DNA from: Actinophytocola sp050699935
GTDB taxonomy: Bacteria > Actinomycetota > Actinomycetes > Mycobacteriales > Pseudonocardiaceae
Direction: 5' to 3'
Length of the DNA: 64,000 nt
Assembly (NCBI RefSeq): GCF_050699935.1
Contig: NZ_JBOHGB010000023.1
Span: forward strand, 1 to 64,000
In this document: piece after piece, positions 47,324-56,652 of the stretch
Layout of the letters: each line of letters starts with the position of its first letter
Numbering within the stretch: the stretch's first letter is position 1
Notes under the pieces: model-generated
Told to the model about the DNA's origin: nothing
Databases searched by the model: none
Seen by the model: the letters and a program-made list of their open reading frames with translations, nothing else
Made by a program: the position numbers and the translations under genes

Positions 47324-50300
47324 ATGTTAAGCGCCAGTAGCAGGGTTCGGCGGCGGATCGCCGCGCTGCCGCGCGACCCTGCCGCCTGGGTGATGCTCGG
47401 CCTGACGGTGCTGTCGTTCGTGCAACGCCCCGGCCGCTCGACGTTCGACACCAAGCTCGACCTGGCCGTCGACCCCATCGCGTTCCTCGGCCGGGCGCTG
47501 CACCTGTGGAACCCCGAGGCCACCGGGGGTGAGCTGCAGAACCAGGCCTACGGCTACCTGTTCCCGATGGGCCCGTTCTTCGCCGCCGGCCAGCTACTGG
47601 GGCTGCCGCCGTGGCTCACCCAGCGCATCTGGTGCGCGCTGCTGCTGTGCCTGGCCTTCGGCGGCATGCTGGCGCTGACCCGCGCGCTGCGCATCGGCAG
47701 CGAGCCGGCCCGCTTCGCCGGCGCGCTGGCCTACACGCTCGCGCCGCGGATGCTGACCGAGATCGGCTCGCTGTCCGCGGAGATGCTGCCCGCGGTGTGG
47801 CTGCCGTGGGTGCTGCTGCCGCTGGTGAAGGCCAACCGGATCGGCTCACCGCGGCGCGCGGCGGGGCTCTCCGCGCTCGCCGTGTTCGCGATGGGCGGGA
47901 TCAACGGCGCGATGGTGCTGATGGCGCTGGTGCTTCCGTTCCTGTGGCTCGTGACCCGCCGGTTCACCGCCGAGCACGTGAAGCTCTGCGCGTGGTGGTG
48001 CGTCTCGGTGCTGGCGGTCTGCCTGTGGTGGATCCTGCCGCTGCTGCTGCTCGGCGAGTACAGCCTCCCGTTCCTCGACTACATCGAGTCGGCGTCCAAC
48101 ACGACCGCGCCGATGTCGCTGTTCCAGGTGCTGCGCGGCACCAACCAGTGGGTCGCCTACGTCGTGGCCGGCACGCCGTGGTGGCCGTCCGGCTTCATGC
48201 TGATCGACAACCCGGTGCTGATGCTGGTGACCGGCCTGGTCGCGGCGATCGGGCTGTACGGCCTGGTCCGCCCGCGGCTGCCGGAGCGGCGGTTCCTGGT
48301 GCTCAGCGTGCTGACCGGGCTGACGCTGCTGACCGTCGGCTACGTCGGCACCCTCGACAGCCCGCTCGCGAACGTCGTCCGCGACCTGCTGGACGGCCCG
48401 CTGGCGCCGCTGCGCAACGTGCACAAGTTCGAGCCGGTGCTGCGGCTGCCGCTGATCCTCGCGTTCACCCACGCGATCACCGGGCGATTGCCCGGGATGG
48501 CGCGCGGCACGTCGCCGCTGCGCGCCACCCGTGCCCGGCTCGCGATCGCTGCCCTGCTGGTGGTGGTCATGGCCGCGCCGGCGTGGCTGCTGACGCTGCG
48601 CCCGGGGCCGGGCTGGGTGGAGGTACCCGACCACTGGAAGCAGGCGATGACCTGGCTCGGCGACCGGGATCCGAACGCGCGCACGCTGCTGCTGCCCGGG
48701 TCCGGCTTCGGCGACTACACGTGGGGCCGCACGGTCGACGAGCCGGCGCAGGCGCTGGCGCGCTCGCCGTGGGCGGTGCGCAGCCAGATCCCGCTCGGCT
48801 CGGAGGGCAACACCCGGCTGATGGACGCGGTCGAGGAGGCGCTCGCCGACGCGCGCGGCTCACCCGCGCTCGCCGACTTCCTGGCCCGCGGCGGCTACCG
48901 GTTCGTGCTGCTGCGCAGCGACCTCGACCAGCAGAGCACCGACGCGCCCTCGCCGGCCGCGCTGCGCGCCGGGCTCGACGGCTCGGAGGGGCTGCGCCGG
49001 GTCGCCGAGTTCGGCCCACGGGTGGAGCTCGCCGGGTACGGGAGCGCGCCGTCGCTCGAGGTGTACGAGGTGGACACAGACGTGCCGCGCGCCAGCGTCG
49101 TGTCCACTGAGGACATACCGACCGTCAGCGGCGGCCCGGAGTCGTTGCTGCCGCTGCTCGAGGCCGGCATGCTCGACCCGCGGGCGCCCGCGATGCTCGC
49201 CGGAGACGGCTCGCTGACGGCGTCGCGCGAGTGGCTCGTCACCGACGGGCTGAGATACCGGGAGCGCAACGTCGGCCGGGTGCGGGACAACCTGAGCGAG
49301 ACGCTGACCGCGGACGCGGACCCGCGGCAGCGGCGCCCGTCCACCGACGTGCTGCCCTTCCGCGGCCGCGACCACCAGACGGTCGCCGCCTACCGCGGGA
49401 TCCGCGACGTGCGCGCGTCGACGTCGGTCAGCTACGCCGACGCGGTGGCCGCGAGCGACCCGTCCGGCCTGCCGTTCGCCGCGATCGACGGCGACCTGCT
49501 GACCTCGTGGCGCTCGTCGAGCTTCGCCGGTCCGCAGGGCCAGTGGCTCGAGGTGGAGCTGGACACGCCGCGCCAGGTCGACGAGGTGTCGCTGGCGTTC
49601 GTGAACAGCCTGCGGGTGGGCTGGCCGGTCACGCGGGTGCGGATCACCACCGACAACGGCAGCGTGGAGCACGAGGTCGGCCGCGGTGGCGCGCCGCAGA
49701 ACTTCACCACCGCGCCCGGGCTGACCAGCGTGGTGCGGGTGACCGTGGTGGGGGTGGCGTCGGGCCGGGACACCGGCAACGTGGCGATCTCGGAGCTGCG
49801 GATCCCCGGCGTGACGGCGAACCGCGCGCTCGCGGTGCCGACGGACGTGGCGCCCGCGCCGGACCAGACCACGAGCTTCGCGTTCACCCGGGGCTCGCAG
49901 CCGCGCTACGCGTGCGTGGCCGGGACCTGTGACGGCGGGCTGGCACGCAGTGGTGAGGAGCCGTCCGGCGTGCACCGGCTGTTCCGGACCGGCGCGAAGG
50001 ACAACTACCGGGTCGAGGGCACCGTGCTGCCCGTGGTGGGCGGCACGAACCCCGTGCCGCTGCAGGGTTTCCGGCTGGCCGCGTCGACCCAGCTGGCCGG
50101 CGACCCGACCGCGGGCCCACTGTCCGCTATGGACAGTGATCCGGACACCACGTGGATCGCCGACACAACGGACGAGCGCCCGACGCTGACGCTGACCTGG
50201 GACACGCCCCAGGAGATCACGGGGCTGCACCTGACCACCGACGAGGACTCGGGTGCCTCGCGTCCGACCGACCTGCTGATCACGGTGCCGCAGGGTGAGC

Positions 50301-51487
50301 AGTCGGTGCCGGTGACCCCGGAGGGCGACGCCGACTTCACGCTGACCACCAGGACCATCCAGATCACCGTGCTCGCCACCGACACGAAGCCGGGCAGGCC
50401 TGCCGGCATCACCGACCTGGCGATCGGCGGGATGGAGCTGCCGCGCCCGGAGCGGGACACGCCGTTCACCGTGCCGTGCGGCGAGGGGCCGCAGCTCGAG
50501 CTCGACGGCTTCCGTTACACGACATCGGTTTCCGGCACGCTGGCCGACTACCTGGCGCACCGCCCGCTGCGCTTCACGACCTGCCGCGACCTCGAGGGCG
50601 GCATCGACCTGGAGCCGGGCGAGCACGAGCTCTCGACCGAGCCGTCGGACGCCTTCGTCGTGCAGGACCTGCGCCTGCTGTCCACATCGGATGACGCGGG
50701 CGCGCCGCCGGTCGGCGGGGGGCCGCGGGAGCGGGAGCACACGGTGGGCCGCTGGGACGTCGCGCAGCGGGAGATCACCGTGAGCGCGGGCCCGGAGTCG
50801 GTGTTGTCCGTGCCGGAGAACGCCAACGACGGCTGGGTGGCCACGATGGACGGCCAGGAACTGGACCGGGTTCGGGTCGACGGCTGGCAGCAGGCGTGGC
50901 TGGTGCCGGAGGGCGCGGGCGGCACGGTCGAGCTGACGTTCACGCCGGACGGCCAGTACCGCACGCGGATCGCGGTCGGCGGGGCGGCCGCGCTGCTGCT
51001 CATCGGCTCGCTGCTGCTGCCGGTGCGCCGCCGGCGGCCGATCGACGTCCGGCCCGGTGGCCGGCGGTGGATCCCGCTCGTGCTCGTGGGTCTGGTCGCC
51101 GTGCTGGGCGGCATGCTGCCGGTGGTGCTGCTGATCGCGTGCCTGCTGCTGCGGGCGTTGTGGGCACCGGCACCCCGGACGATCGCGTTCGGCGCGTCGG
51201 CCTTCGCGTGCGTGGTGGCGGTGACCGGGCGGCTGCTCGACCACGGCCAGTCCTGGGCGTACGGGTGGCCGGCGCAGTCGGCGCTACTGCTGGCCGCCGC
51301 CGCCGTGGTCTCGTCCTGTGTGGACTGGTTCGGCCCGCCGGGAGCGGGCCTCGATCGCCGCGCCGGTGATGACGAGCAGACCGGTCGCGATGCCGGCCGC
51401 GGTGACCACCTGGGTCAGTTCGTCGTGCAGCCAGGCCGTCACGAGGACGATCTCCACCACTACGGCGAGCCAGAGCAGCATCGTTGA
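47324..51487 (+). CDS. aftD: AftD-like arabinofuranosyltransferase
   Basis: This very large membrane enzyme (1387 aa) resembles mycobacterial AftD, which transfers arabinofuranose from decaprenyl-phosphoryl arabinose during arabinogalactan/lipoarabinomannan assembly. The first 430 residues hold about 11 helices, with the acidic first loop STFDTKLDLAVDP. A long extracytoplasmic region (about 440-1225) includes discoidin/F5-8C-like carbohydrate-binding folds (FAAIDGDLLTSWRSSSFAGP; SAMDSDPDTTWIADTT). Two to four C-terminal helices follow. The last roughly 45 codons are polar and run antisense through the flippase gene (overlap 51284-51487), so this tail is unusual. The gene symbol is given by architecture. 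Confidence 0.87.
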   Translation: MLSASSRVRRRIAALPRDPAAWVMLGLTVLSFVQRPGRSTFDTKLDLAVDPIAFLGRALHLWNPEATGGELQNQAYGYLFPMGPFFAAGQLLGLPPWLTQRIWCALLLCLAFGGMLALTRALRIGSEPARFAGALAYTLAPRMLTEIGSLSAEMLPAVWLPWVLLPLVKANRIGSPRRAAGLSALAVFAMGGINGAMVLMALVLPFLWLVTRRFTAEHVKLCAWWCVSVLAVCLWWILPLLLLGEYSLPFLDYIESASNTTAPMSLFQVLRGTNQWVAYVVAGTPWWPSGFMLIDNPVLMLVTGLVAAIGLYGLVRPRLPERRFLVLSVLTGLTLLTVGYVGTLDSPLANVVRDLLDGPLAPLRNVHKFEPVLRLPLILAFTHAITGRLPGMARGTSPLRATRARLAIAALLVVVMAAPAWLLTLRPGPGWVEVPDHWKQAMTWLGDRDPNARTLLLPGSGFGDYTWGRTVDEPAQALARSPWAVRSQIPLGSEGNTRLMDAVEEALADARGSPALADFLARGGYRFVLLRSDLDQQSTDAPSPAALRAGLDGSEGLRRVAEFGPRVELAGYGSAPSLEVYEVDTDVPRASVVSTEDIPTVSGGPESLLPLLEAGMLDPRAPAMLAGDGSLTASREWLVTDGLRYRERNVGRVRDNLSETLTADADPRQRRPSTDVLPFRGRDHQTVAAYRGIRDVRASTSVSYADAVAASDPSGLPFAAIDGDLLTSWRSSSFAGPQGQWLEVELDTPRQVDEVSLAFVNSLRVGWPVTRVRITTDNGSVEHEVGRGGAPQNFTTAPGLTSVVRVTVVGVASGRDTGNVAISELRIPGVTANRALAVPTDVAPAPDQTTSFAFTRGSQPRYACVAGTCDGGLARSGEEPSGVHRLFRTGAKDNYRVEGTVLPVVGGTNPVPLQGFRLAASTQLAGDPTAGPLSAMDSDPDTTWIADTTDERPTLTLTWDTPQEITGLHLTTDEDSGASRPTDLLITVPQGEQSVPVTPEGDADFTLTTRTIQITVLATDTKPGRPAGITDLAIGGMELPRPERDTPFTVPCGEGPQLELDGFRYTTSVSGTLADYLAHRPLRFTTCRDLEGGIDLEPGEHELSTEPSDAFVVQDLRLLSTSDDAGAPPVGGGPREREHTVGRWDVAQREITVSAGPESVLSVPENANDGWVATMDGQELDRVRVDGWQQAWLVPEGAGGTVELTFTPDGQYRTRIAVGGAAALLLIGSLLLPVRRRRPIDVRPGGRRWIPLVLVGLVAVLGGMLPVVLLIACLLLRALWAPAPRTIAFGASAFACVVAVTGRLLDHGQSWAYGWPAQSALLLAAAAVVSSCVDWFGPPGAGLDRRAGDDEQTGRDAGRGDHLGQFVVQPGRHEDDLHHYGEPEQHR

Positions 51488-52537
51488 CTTGCGGTCGGCG
51501 CTGGCGATCCGGGAGAACAGCAGGATCTGGACGAGGGAGAGCATCGACCCGACCATCGCGAAGGGCCAGATCGGGATGTCCGCGCCGGCGTAGTCCTCGC
51601 CACCGATGATCGTGACGATCGTGGGGCCCATGGTCGCCGCGGCGAGGACGACGACGGCGTCGAGCGAAGCGCAGATGGCGAGCGCGCGCGGCACCATTCT
51701 GCGACGGCCGTCCTCGCTGGCCAGCCGGGGTAATACGAGGATCGCGACCGCCTGCGGCAGCCAGTAGGCCATCTTGGCGACGATCGCTCCGACGGCGTAC
51801 TCGCCGGCCTCGTGGGCGGGGAGGTTGTGCCGCGCGAGGACGAGGTCGAGGTTGACGAGCAGGACGAGCGCGAGCATGGCCTGCACGGCGTGCAGGACCT
51901 CGCCGACGTGCCCCTTGTGGTGCCGCACGGGCCTCGGCCGCCCGCAGACCACCCAGCCCGCCGTGGCGACGAGTGCCGCGCCGATGGCGGTGCCGGCCAG
52001 CGCGCCGGTGGCATCGCGGAACACGACGAGCCCGACCACGGTGCCGCCGATCCGGCCGACCGCCTCGAACCCGAGCATCCCGGCCAGGGCCGCGAACCGC
52101 TGGGTGCCCTGCAGGACGCCGTAGGACAGGCCGATCATGGTGATCGACATCAGCGCGACGGCGAGGCAGAGCATCGGCCAGATGTCGTCCAGGTGCAGCA
52201 GGATCATCAGCAGCGGCGCGGCGCCGAGCGCGACGGCGGTGACGGTGCCGCTGGTGGCCAGGCCCAGGGAGTACAGCTGCCCGGTGTCGCGTGTGGACAG
52301 TGGGCCGCGCTCACGCATCCGCGCGACCCGCAGCGCGGTGACGGTCTGCAGCCCCATGGCCGGCACGGCCCCGACCACGAGGACGGCCAGCAGCGAGCCG
52401 AGCTCGCCGAAGCTGGCGGGCACGAGCAGCCGCGCGGCGACGACGTTGAGCAGGTAGGAGGCGGCCTGGTTCCCGGCGACCCCGACGGAGACGAGCAGGG
52501 CGGCGACCCGCACCCGCTCAGAAACCCCAAGTGCCAC
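51284..52537 (-). CDS. MOP/Wzx-type polysaccharide flippase
   Basis: This 417-aa protein has about 12 membrane segments in the oligosaccharide/polysaccharide exporter pattern: AASYLLNVVAARLLVPASFG at the first pair, VNLDLVLARHNLPAHEAGEY (helix 7 region) and VAILVLPRLASED. It would move lipid-linked sugars across the membrane. The start GTG 52537 has ggaggc just upstream. It overlaps the 3' end of aftD on the other strand by 204 bp. Context (AftD and GT genes) supports an envelope glycan substrate. Confidence 0.83.
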   Translation of the reverse strand: MALGVSERVRVAALLVSVGVAGNQAASYLLNVVAARLLVPASFGELGSLLAVLVVGAVPAMGLQTVTALRVARMRERGPLSTRDTGQLYSLGLATSGTVTAVALGAAPLLMILLHLDDIWPMLCLAVALMSITMIGLSYGVLQGTQRFAALAGMLGFEAVGRIGGTVVGLVVFRDATGALAGTAIGAALVATAGWVVCGRPRPVRHHKGHVGEVLHAVQAMLALVLLVNLDLVLARHNLPAHEAGEYAVGAIVAKMAYWLPQAVAILVLPRLASEDGRRRMVPRALAICASLDAVVVLAAATMGPTIVTIIGGEDYAGADIPIWPFAMVGSMLSLVQILLFSRIASADRKSTMLLWLAVVVEIVLVTAWLHDELTQVVTAAGIATGLLVITGAAIEARSRRAEPVHTGRDHGGGGQQ

Positions 52538-52809
52538 GGCGCCTCCGGTTACCAGCGGGTAGGTCAGCGACTGTAGCCGAGCACCGGGCGCGCGAACACC
52601 CTCAGGAAGTCTCCCCCAGCCCGGCGGCGACCCACCGGCATCGAGCGAACCCACCCCCACGAAACGGTCACCCGTGAAAGGGTCCCCCGTGGATCGTCGC
52701 CCCGTGGATGGCGGCCCCCACCCTCACCGGGGGGCACCCCTGACGCCATTCTATCGGGGGGTACTGACGATTTCGGTGTGTCGGCTCTTCCTGTGGACAA
52801 GGAGGCGGC

Positions 52810-54510
52810 TTGGGGACAACTCGTCGCCTCCTGGTGCCCGGGGTCTGCCTCGCGATGGCGGTCGCCGTGCTCGCGCCGCTGTTCGGGCGCGGGTTCACGC
52901 TCACCTACGACATGGTGTTCGCGCCTCGCCAGGACCTGCTGCCGGACACCCTCGGGCTCTCCTCGGCCCTGCCCCGGGCCGTGCCGGCCGACGCGGTCGT
53001 CGCGCTGCTGACCAGTGTCCTGCCCGGTGACCTGCTCCAGCAGCTCCTGCTCGCCGCCGCGCTCTTCGCCGGGCCGCTCGGCGCCGCGCGGTACCTGCGC
53101 GAGCACGGGCTCGGCGTGCGGGTCGTCGCCGCGGTGGTCTACGGGTGGAGCGGGTTCGTCGCCGAGCGGCTGTTCATCGGGCACTGGCCCTACCTGCTCA
53201 CCTACGCCTGCCTGCCCTGGATCGCCCAAGCGGCCGGGCGAGCCCACGTCGCCGGGCGAGTCCACGCGGCCGGGAGAACGCGCGACGCCGCCCGTGACCC
53301 GCGCACGCCGCGCCACGCCGCCGCTCTCGTCCTCGTCATGGTGCCGGCCGTGCTCACCCCGTCCGGCGGGATCATCGCCGCCGGCACGGCCATGGTCTGC
53401 GGCGGCGCCCGCCGGCTCTGGCTCACCGCCACGATCGCGCTCGTACTCAACGCCCCCTGGTGGGTCCCCGCGATCCTCAACCCGAGCGGCGGGCTCTCCC
53501 CCGCCACCGGGGTCGACGCGTTCGAGCCGCGGGCCGAGAGCTGGGGCGGTGCCATCACCAGCCTGCTCGGCCTCGGCGGCATCTGGAACGCCGAGGTCGT
53601 CCCCGCCAGCCGCGCCCACCCCATCGTCCCCCTTCTCATCCTGGCCATGGCCGGCGTGGCGATCCTCGGGATGCGCAAGCTCCCACGCCCACTGGTCATC
53701 CTCGGCGTCGCCGGCCTGGCGCTCGCGACCCTGGGCGGCAGCGCGCTCCTCGGCTGGGTCGTCGAGAACGTCCCCGGCGGCGGGCTGCTCCGCGACTCGC
53801 AGAAGTGGGTCGCCTGGTGGGCACTGCCGTTCGCGCTCGGGTTCGCGCTCGGCGTCCGGCAGGCGGCCGAAACGCTGAAACGAGGCCGAAAGGCCCTGCT
53901 CGCCGGCGCCGCGATCGTCCCCATCGCGATCATGCCCGACCTCGCCTGGGCCGGCTGGGGCCGCCTCGAGCGAGTCGACTACCCCCGCGACTGGACCGAG
54001 GTCCGCCACATCCTCGAGACCAGCCCCCAGGACGGCGACGTCCTCACACTGCCCTTCGGCGCGTTCCGCAGGTTCGACTGGAACGGCGACCGCACCCTGC
54101 ACGATCCCGCGCCCCAGTACCTGCCCCGCGCCACGGTCGTCGACGACACGCTCGTCGTGGGCGGGAGACCGGTCGCCGGCGAGGACCCCCGGGTCGTCGC
54201 CGTGCGCGAGGAGCTCACCGCCGGGGGCGACCTCACCGGGCTCGGCATCGGCTGGATCCTCGTCGAGCACGGCACCCCCGGCATCGTCGAGGAAACCGTG
54301 CTGAATCCCGACGAAAGGATCTACCAGGGCCGATGGCTCGACCTGTATCAACTACGTGGACCACTGAAATCGGACACGACCGGCCGGCCGCCAACGGCCC
54401 CGGTCATCGCGGCCGACGTGTTAGCACTTGCTACGGTCACGCTCAGCATGTTGTGGCTTGTGTTACCGGCCGGTAGCCTTAGGCGGTCCAGCCGTCGGAC
54501 TCAGGAGTAG
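52810..54510 (+). CDS. Polytopic membrane protein of the arabinogalactan locus (Rv0226c-like)
   Basis: This 566-aa membrane protein has about 11 helices (e.g. LVPGVCLAMAVAVLAPLFG; AARYLREHGLGVRVVAAVVY; LWLTATIALVLNAPWWVPAI) and one C-terminal helix after a soluble stretch (about 390-530). The loop LTYDMVFAPRQDLLPDTLGL holds conserved-looking acids, as in GT-C enzymes. The TTG start at 52810 is supported by aaggagg 4-5 nt upstream. Its placement with AftD, DUF2613, GT4 and DUF3068 genes recalls the mycobacterial Rv0224c-Rv0236c region from memory. A glycosyltransferase function is inferred only. Confidence 0.7.
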   Translation: MGTTRRLLVPGVCLAMAVAVLAPLFGRGFTLTYDMVFAPRQDLLPDTLGLSSALPRAVPADAVVALLTSVLPGDLLQQLLLAAALFAGPLGAARYLREHGLGVRVVAAVVYGWSGFVAERLFIGHWPYLLTYACLPWIAQAAGRAHVAGRVHAAGRTRDAARDPRTPRHAAALVLVMVPAVLTPSGGIIAAGTAMVCGGARRLWLTATIALVLNAPWWVPAILNPSGGLSPATGVDAFEPRAESWGGAITSLLGLGGIWNAEVVPASRAHPIVPLLILAMAGVAILGMRKLPRPLVILGVAGLALATLGGSALLGWVVENVPGGGLLRDSQKWVAWWALPFALGFALGVRQAAETLKRGRKALLAGAAIVPIAIMPDLAWAGWGRLERVDYPRDWTEVRHILETSPQDGDVLTLPFGAFRRFDWNGDRTLHDPAPQYLPRATVVDDTLVVGGRPVAGEDPRVVAVREELTAGGDLTGLGIGWILVEHGTPGIVEETVLNPDERIYQGRWLDLYQLRGPLKSDTTGRPPTAPVIAADVLALATVTLSMLWLVLPAGSLRRSSRRTQE

Positions 54511-54512
54511 AC

Positions 54513-54698
54513 GTGGGAAAGCTGGTCGGCGCAATAGCATCGGTCCTGGTCGGGCTAGCGCTCGCGACGGGAGTCGCGGTGGCGGTGTCGTCCGCCTCGG
54601 CACCGGACAAGAGCGTCAACCTCGAGGATCCGGCCGCCCCGAACGGTTCCGCCGGCACGCTGTCCGGCAACGCCGTCAACTACGGCTCGGGCAACTGA
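54513..54698 (+). CDS. DUF2613-like small membrane protein
   Basis: The 61-aa product starts VGKLVGAIASVLVGLALATG with one membrane helix, then a short outside tail containing SSASAPDKSVNLED and ending NAVNYGSGN. This matches the DUF2613 family found beside aftD in mycobacteria (Rv0236A position). The start GTG 54513 is preceded by caggag and lies 2 nt after the stop of the upstream gene, so the two are co-translated. The function is unknown. Confidence 0.8.
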   Translation: MGKLVGAIASVLVGLALATGVAVAVSSASAPDKSVNLEDPAAPNGSAGTLSGNAVNYGSGN

Positions 54699-54721
54699 TC
54701 ACGCCGTTCGCGAACCTCTGA

Positions 54722-55474
54722 TCACGAACCTTTGATCACGGACCGGGTCGACCGCCAGTGCGTCGCCCGGTCGTTCAACGCCCGCGCGGCGAGCACCGAG
54801 CCGCCCGCGGCCTCCACGGCCGACCGCAGCCGCGACGGCGCGTAGCGCGTCATCCGCATCGGCGCCGGGTACCGCAGGAACACCCGCTGGGCCAACCTGA
54901 TCAGCCATCCCGGCGCCAACCGCCACACCATGCCCTTGAACGTCCACAGCGGGCGGGTCGTGCACTGCAGCAACGCCACCCCGTCCGGCCGCAGCACCCG
55001 CACGAACTCCGCCAGGTAACCGTCGATCACCGACGCGGGCAGGTGCTGCAACACGAGCTCGGAGTACACGAGGTCGAACGACGAGTCCGGGAACTGGCCG
55101 AGGTCCTGGCTCTCGTTGAGCACGAACGTGCAGCGGTCCGAGGTGTCGAGCCGGCGCGCCACGTCCAGCATCGGCGGCGACACGTCGACCCCGACCACCT
55201 CGTCCGCGTGCTCGGCCAGCGCCTGCGACAGCCGGCCCGCGCCGCAGCCGAAGTCCAGCACCCGGCCCCAGCGCGGGCCCGTGCCCAGCTCGGCCAGCCA
55301 GCGCACCGAGGCTGCGACGTCGGCGCGGCCCGTCTCCAGGAACTGCGTGGGATCCCACCGGCCGCCACGCTTGTCCGCGGCGACGTACACCGCCCAGAGC
55401 GGGTCCTGCTCACCGAGGCGAACCCAGTCCCGGCGCACCCCGTCGAAGCTGCTGTCGTGGCTCACCCGTGGCAT
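54722..55474 (-). CDS. SAM-dependent methyltransferase
   Basis: This 250-aa methyltransferase of the type-11 family has WGRVLDFGCGAGRLSQALAE (motif I), VVGVDVSPPMLDVARRL (motif II) and SFDLVYSELVLQHLP (motif IV). The C-terminal part has a hydrophobic stretch (TFKGMVWRLAPGWLIRLAQR) that may sit at the membrane. The ATG shares one base with the stop of the glycosyltransferase upstream (TAATG), indicating a joint operon and probably a shared glycan substrate. Confidence 0.87.
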   Translation of the reverse strand: MPRVSHDSSFDGVRRDWVRLGEQDPLWAVYVAADKRGGRWDPTQFLETGRADVAASVRWLAELGTGPRWGRVLDFGCGAGRLSQALAEHADEVVGVDVSPPMLDVARRLDTSDRCTFVLNESQDLGQFPDSSFDLVYSELVLQHLPASVIDGYLAEFVRVLRPDGVALLQCTTRPLWTFKGMVWRLAPGWLIRLAQRVFLRYPAPMRMTRYAPSRLRSAVEAAGGSVLAARALNDRATHWRSTRSVIKGS

Positions 55475-56595
55475 TAAACGCGACGCAGGCCCGCGGTCTC
55501 GACGAGGACCGCCTCGAACTCCCCCACGCTGCGCTCCCAGGCGAACGTGCCCGCCCGTTCGCGGCCCGCCTCGGCCATCACCGCGCGCGCCGCGTCGTCG
55601 GCGAGCAGGTGGTCGACGTGGTGGAGGAAGTCCTCGAAGTCGTCCGCCAGCAGGCCGGTCTCAGTGTCCACAATGGACTCCGCGACACCACCCGCGCGAT
55701 GGTAGGCCACCGACGGCACGCCGTGCGCGGCCGCCTCCATGATCACGATGCCCCAGCCCTCCTTGACCGACGGGCACAGGTGCACCCACGAGCGGGCCAG
55801 GATCTCGTGCTTGTCCTGCTCGTCGACGAAACCGTGCAGCGTGACCCGGTCCGCGACGTCGCGCAGCTCGATGTGCCGGCGCAGGTTGTCCAGCCACCAG
55901 CCGTGCCCGACGACCTCGAGCCGCAGCTTCGGCCACCGCCGCGCCAGCCGCGCCACGACGTCCACGGCGTGCTCGACGCGCTTGTGCGGCACCACGCGGC
56001 CGACCACGACCAGCGTCGGGTCACGGTCGCGCTCGGCGCGCACGGGCGGCGGCTCGTCGAGCCCGTTGCGCACCACGGTGGTCCGCGACGTCGCCACGCC
56101 CAGCCCGGCGAGCTCACGGCGGGTCTGGTCGGACACCGCGAGGTAGCGGCAGTTCCGGTACAGCAGCGGGGCGACCCGCGACTCGATCCACCAGCCGATC
56201 CGGCCGAGGACCGGGCCCACGACCGCCGACCACTGCTCGCGGTGCACGTGGTGCACGAGCACCAGCACCGGGCAGCGGGCCACGAGCCGGGAGAAGAACG
56301 GCATGCCGGCCTGCACGTCGATGATCACGTCCGGGCGCAGCCGCAGCACCGCCAGCACCGCCCACAGGTACACCCCGAACCGCCCGCCGCGGCGGCGGAA
56401 GCGAACGCCGTCCCTGACCTCGTCGGCCGGCCCGTTGCGGTGCGCCGCGCACTGGATCGTCACCCGGTAACCGCGTCTCGCCAGACCCTCGGCCATGCGC
56501 TCCACGTAGCGCTCGGAGCCTCCGCCCTCGGGATGCGCGGTGTCGCGCCAGTTGACGAAGAGCACCGCCGGACGGGTGTCGCGTTCGCGGCCCAT
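55474..56595 (-). CDS. GT4-family glycosyltransferase
   Basis: The enzyme (373 aa) has the GT-B fold. The N-terminal acceptor domain starts VLFVNWRDTAHPEGGGSERY; the donor domain has TLVVVGRVVPHKRVEHAVDV and the nucleotide-sugar site CPSVKEGWGIVIMEAAAHGV with the EX7E-type acids. It transfers a sugar from a nucleotide donor in the cytoplasm. Its position with the methyltransferases and membrane GT-like genes recalls mycobacterial Rv0225. The ATG at 56595 starts MGRERDTRPA. Coupled to the methyltransferase downstream. Confidence 0.88.
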   Translation of the reverse strand: MGRERDTRPAVLFVNWRDTAHPEGGGSERYVERMAEGLARRGYRVTIQCAAHRNGPADEVRDGVRFRRRGGRFGVYLWAVLAVLRLRPDVIIDVQAGMPFFSRLVARCPVLVLVHHVHREQWSAVVGPVLGRIGWWIESRVAPLLYRNCRYLAVSDQTRRELAGLGVATSRTTVVRNGLDEPPPVRAERDRDPTLVVVGRVVPHKRVEHAVDVVARLARRWPKLRLEVVGHGWWLDNLRRHIELRDVADRVTLHGFVDEQDKHEILARSWVHLCPSVKEGWGIVIMEAAAHGVPSVAYHRAGGVAESIVDTETGLLADDFEDFLHHVDHLLADDAARAVMAEAGRERAGTFAWERSVGEFEAVLVETAGLRRV

Positions 56596-56652
56596 GAAAT
56601 CTCCGCTTCGCAGATGATAGGTTACCGGCCGGTACAGTGCAGCAAATGAATC

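Noticed and set aside
48860..51244. A 794-codon minus-strand open frame
   Set aside because: It is antisense to aftD, rich in His, Arg and Gln with no recognisable fold; the plus strand carries a clear membrane protein with carbohydrate-binding folds.
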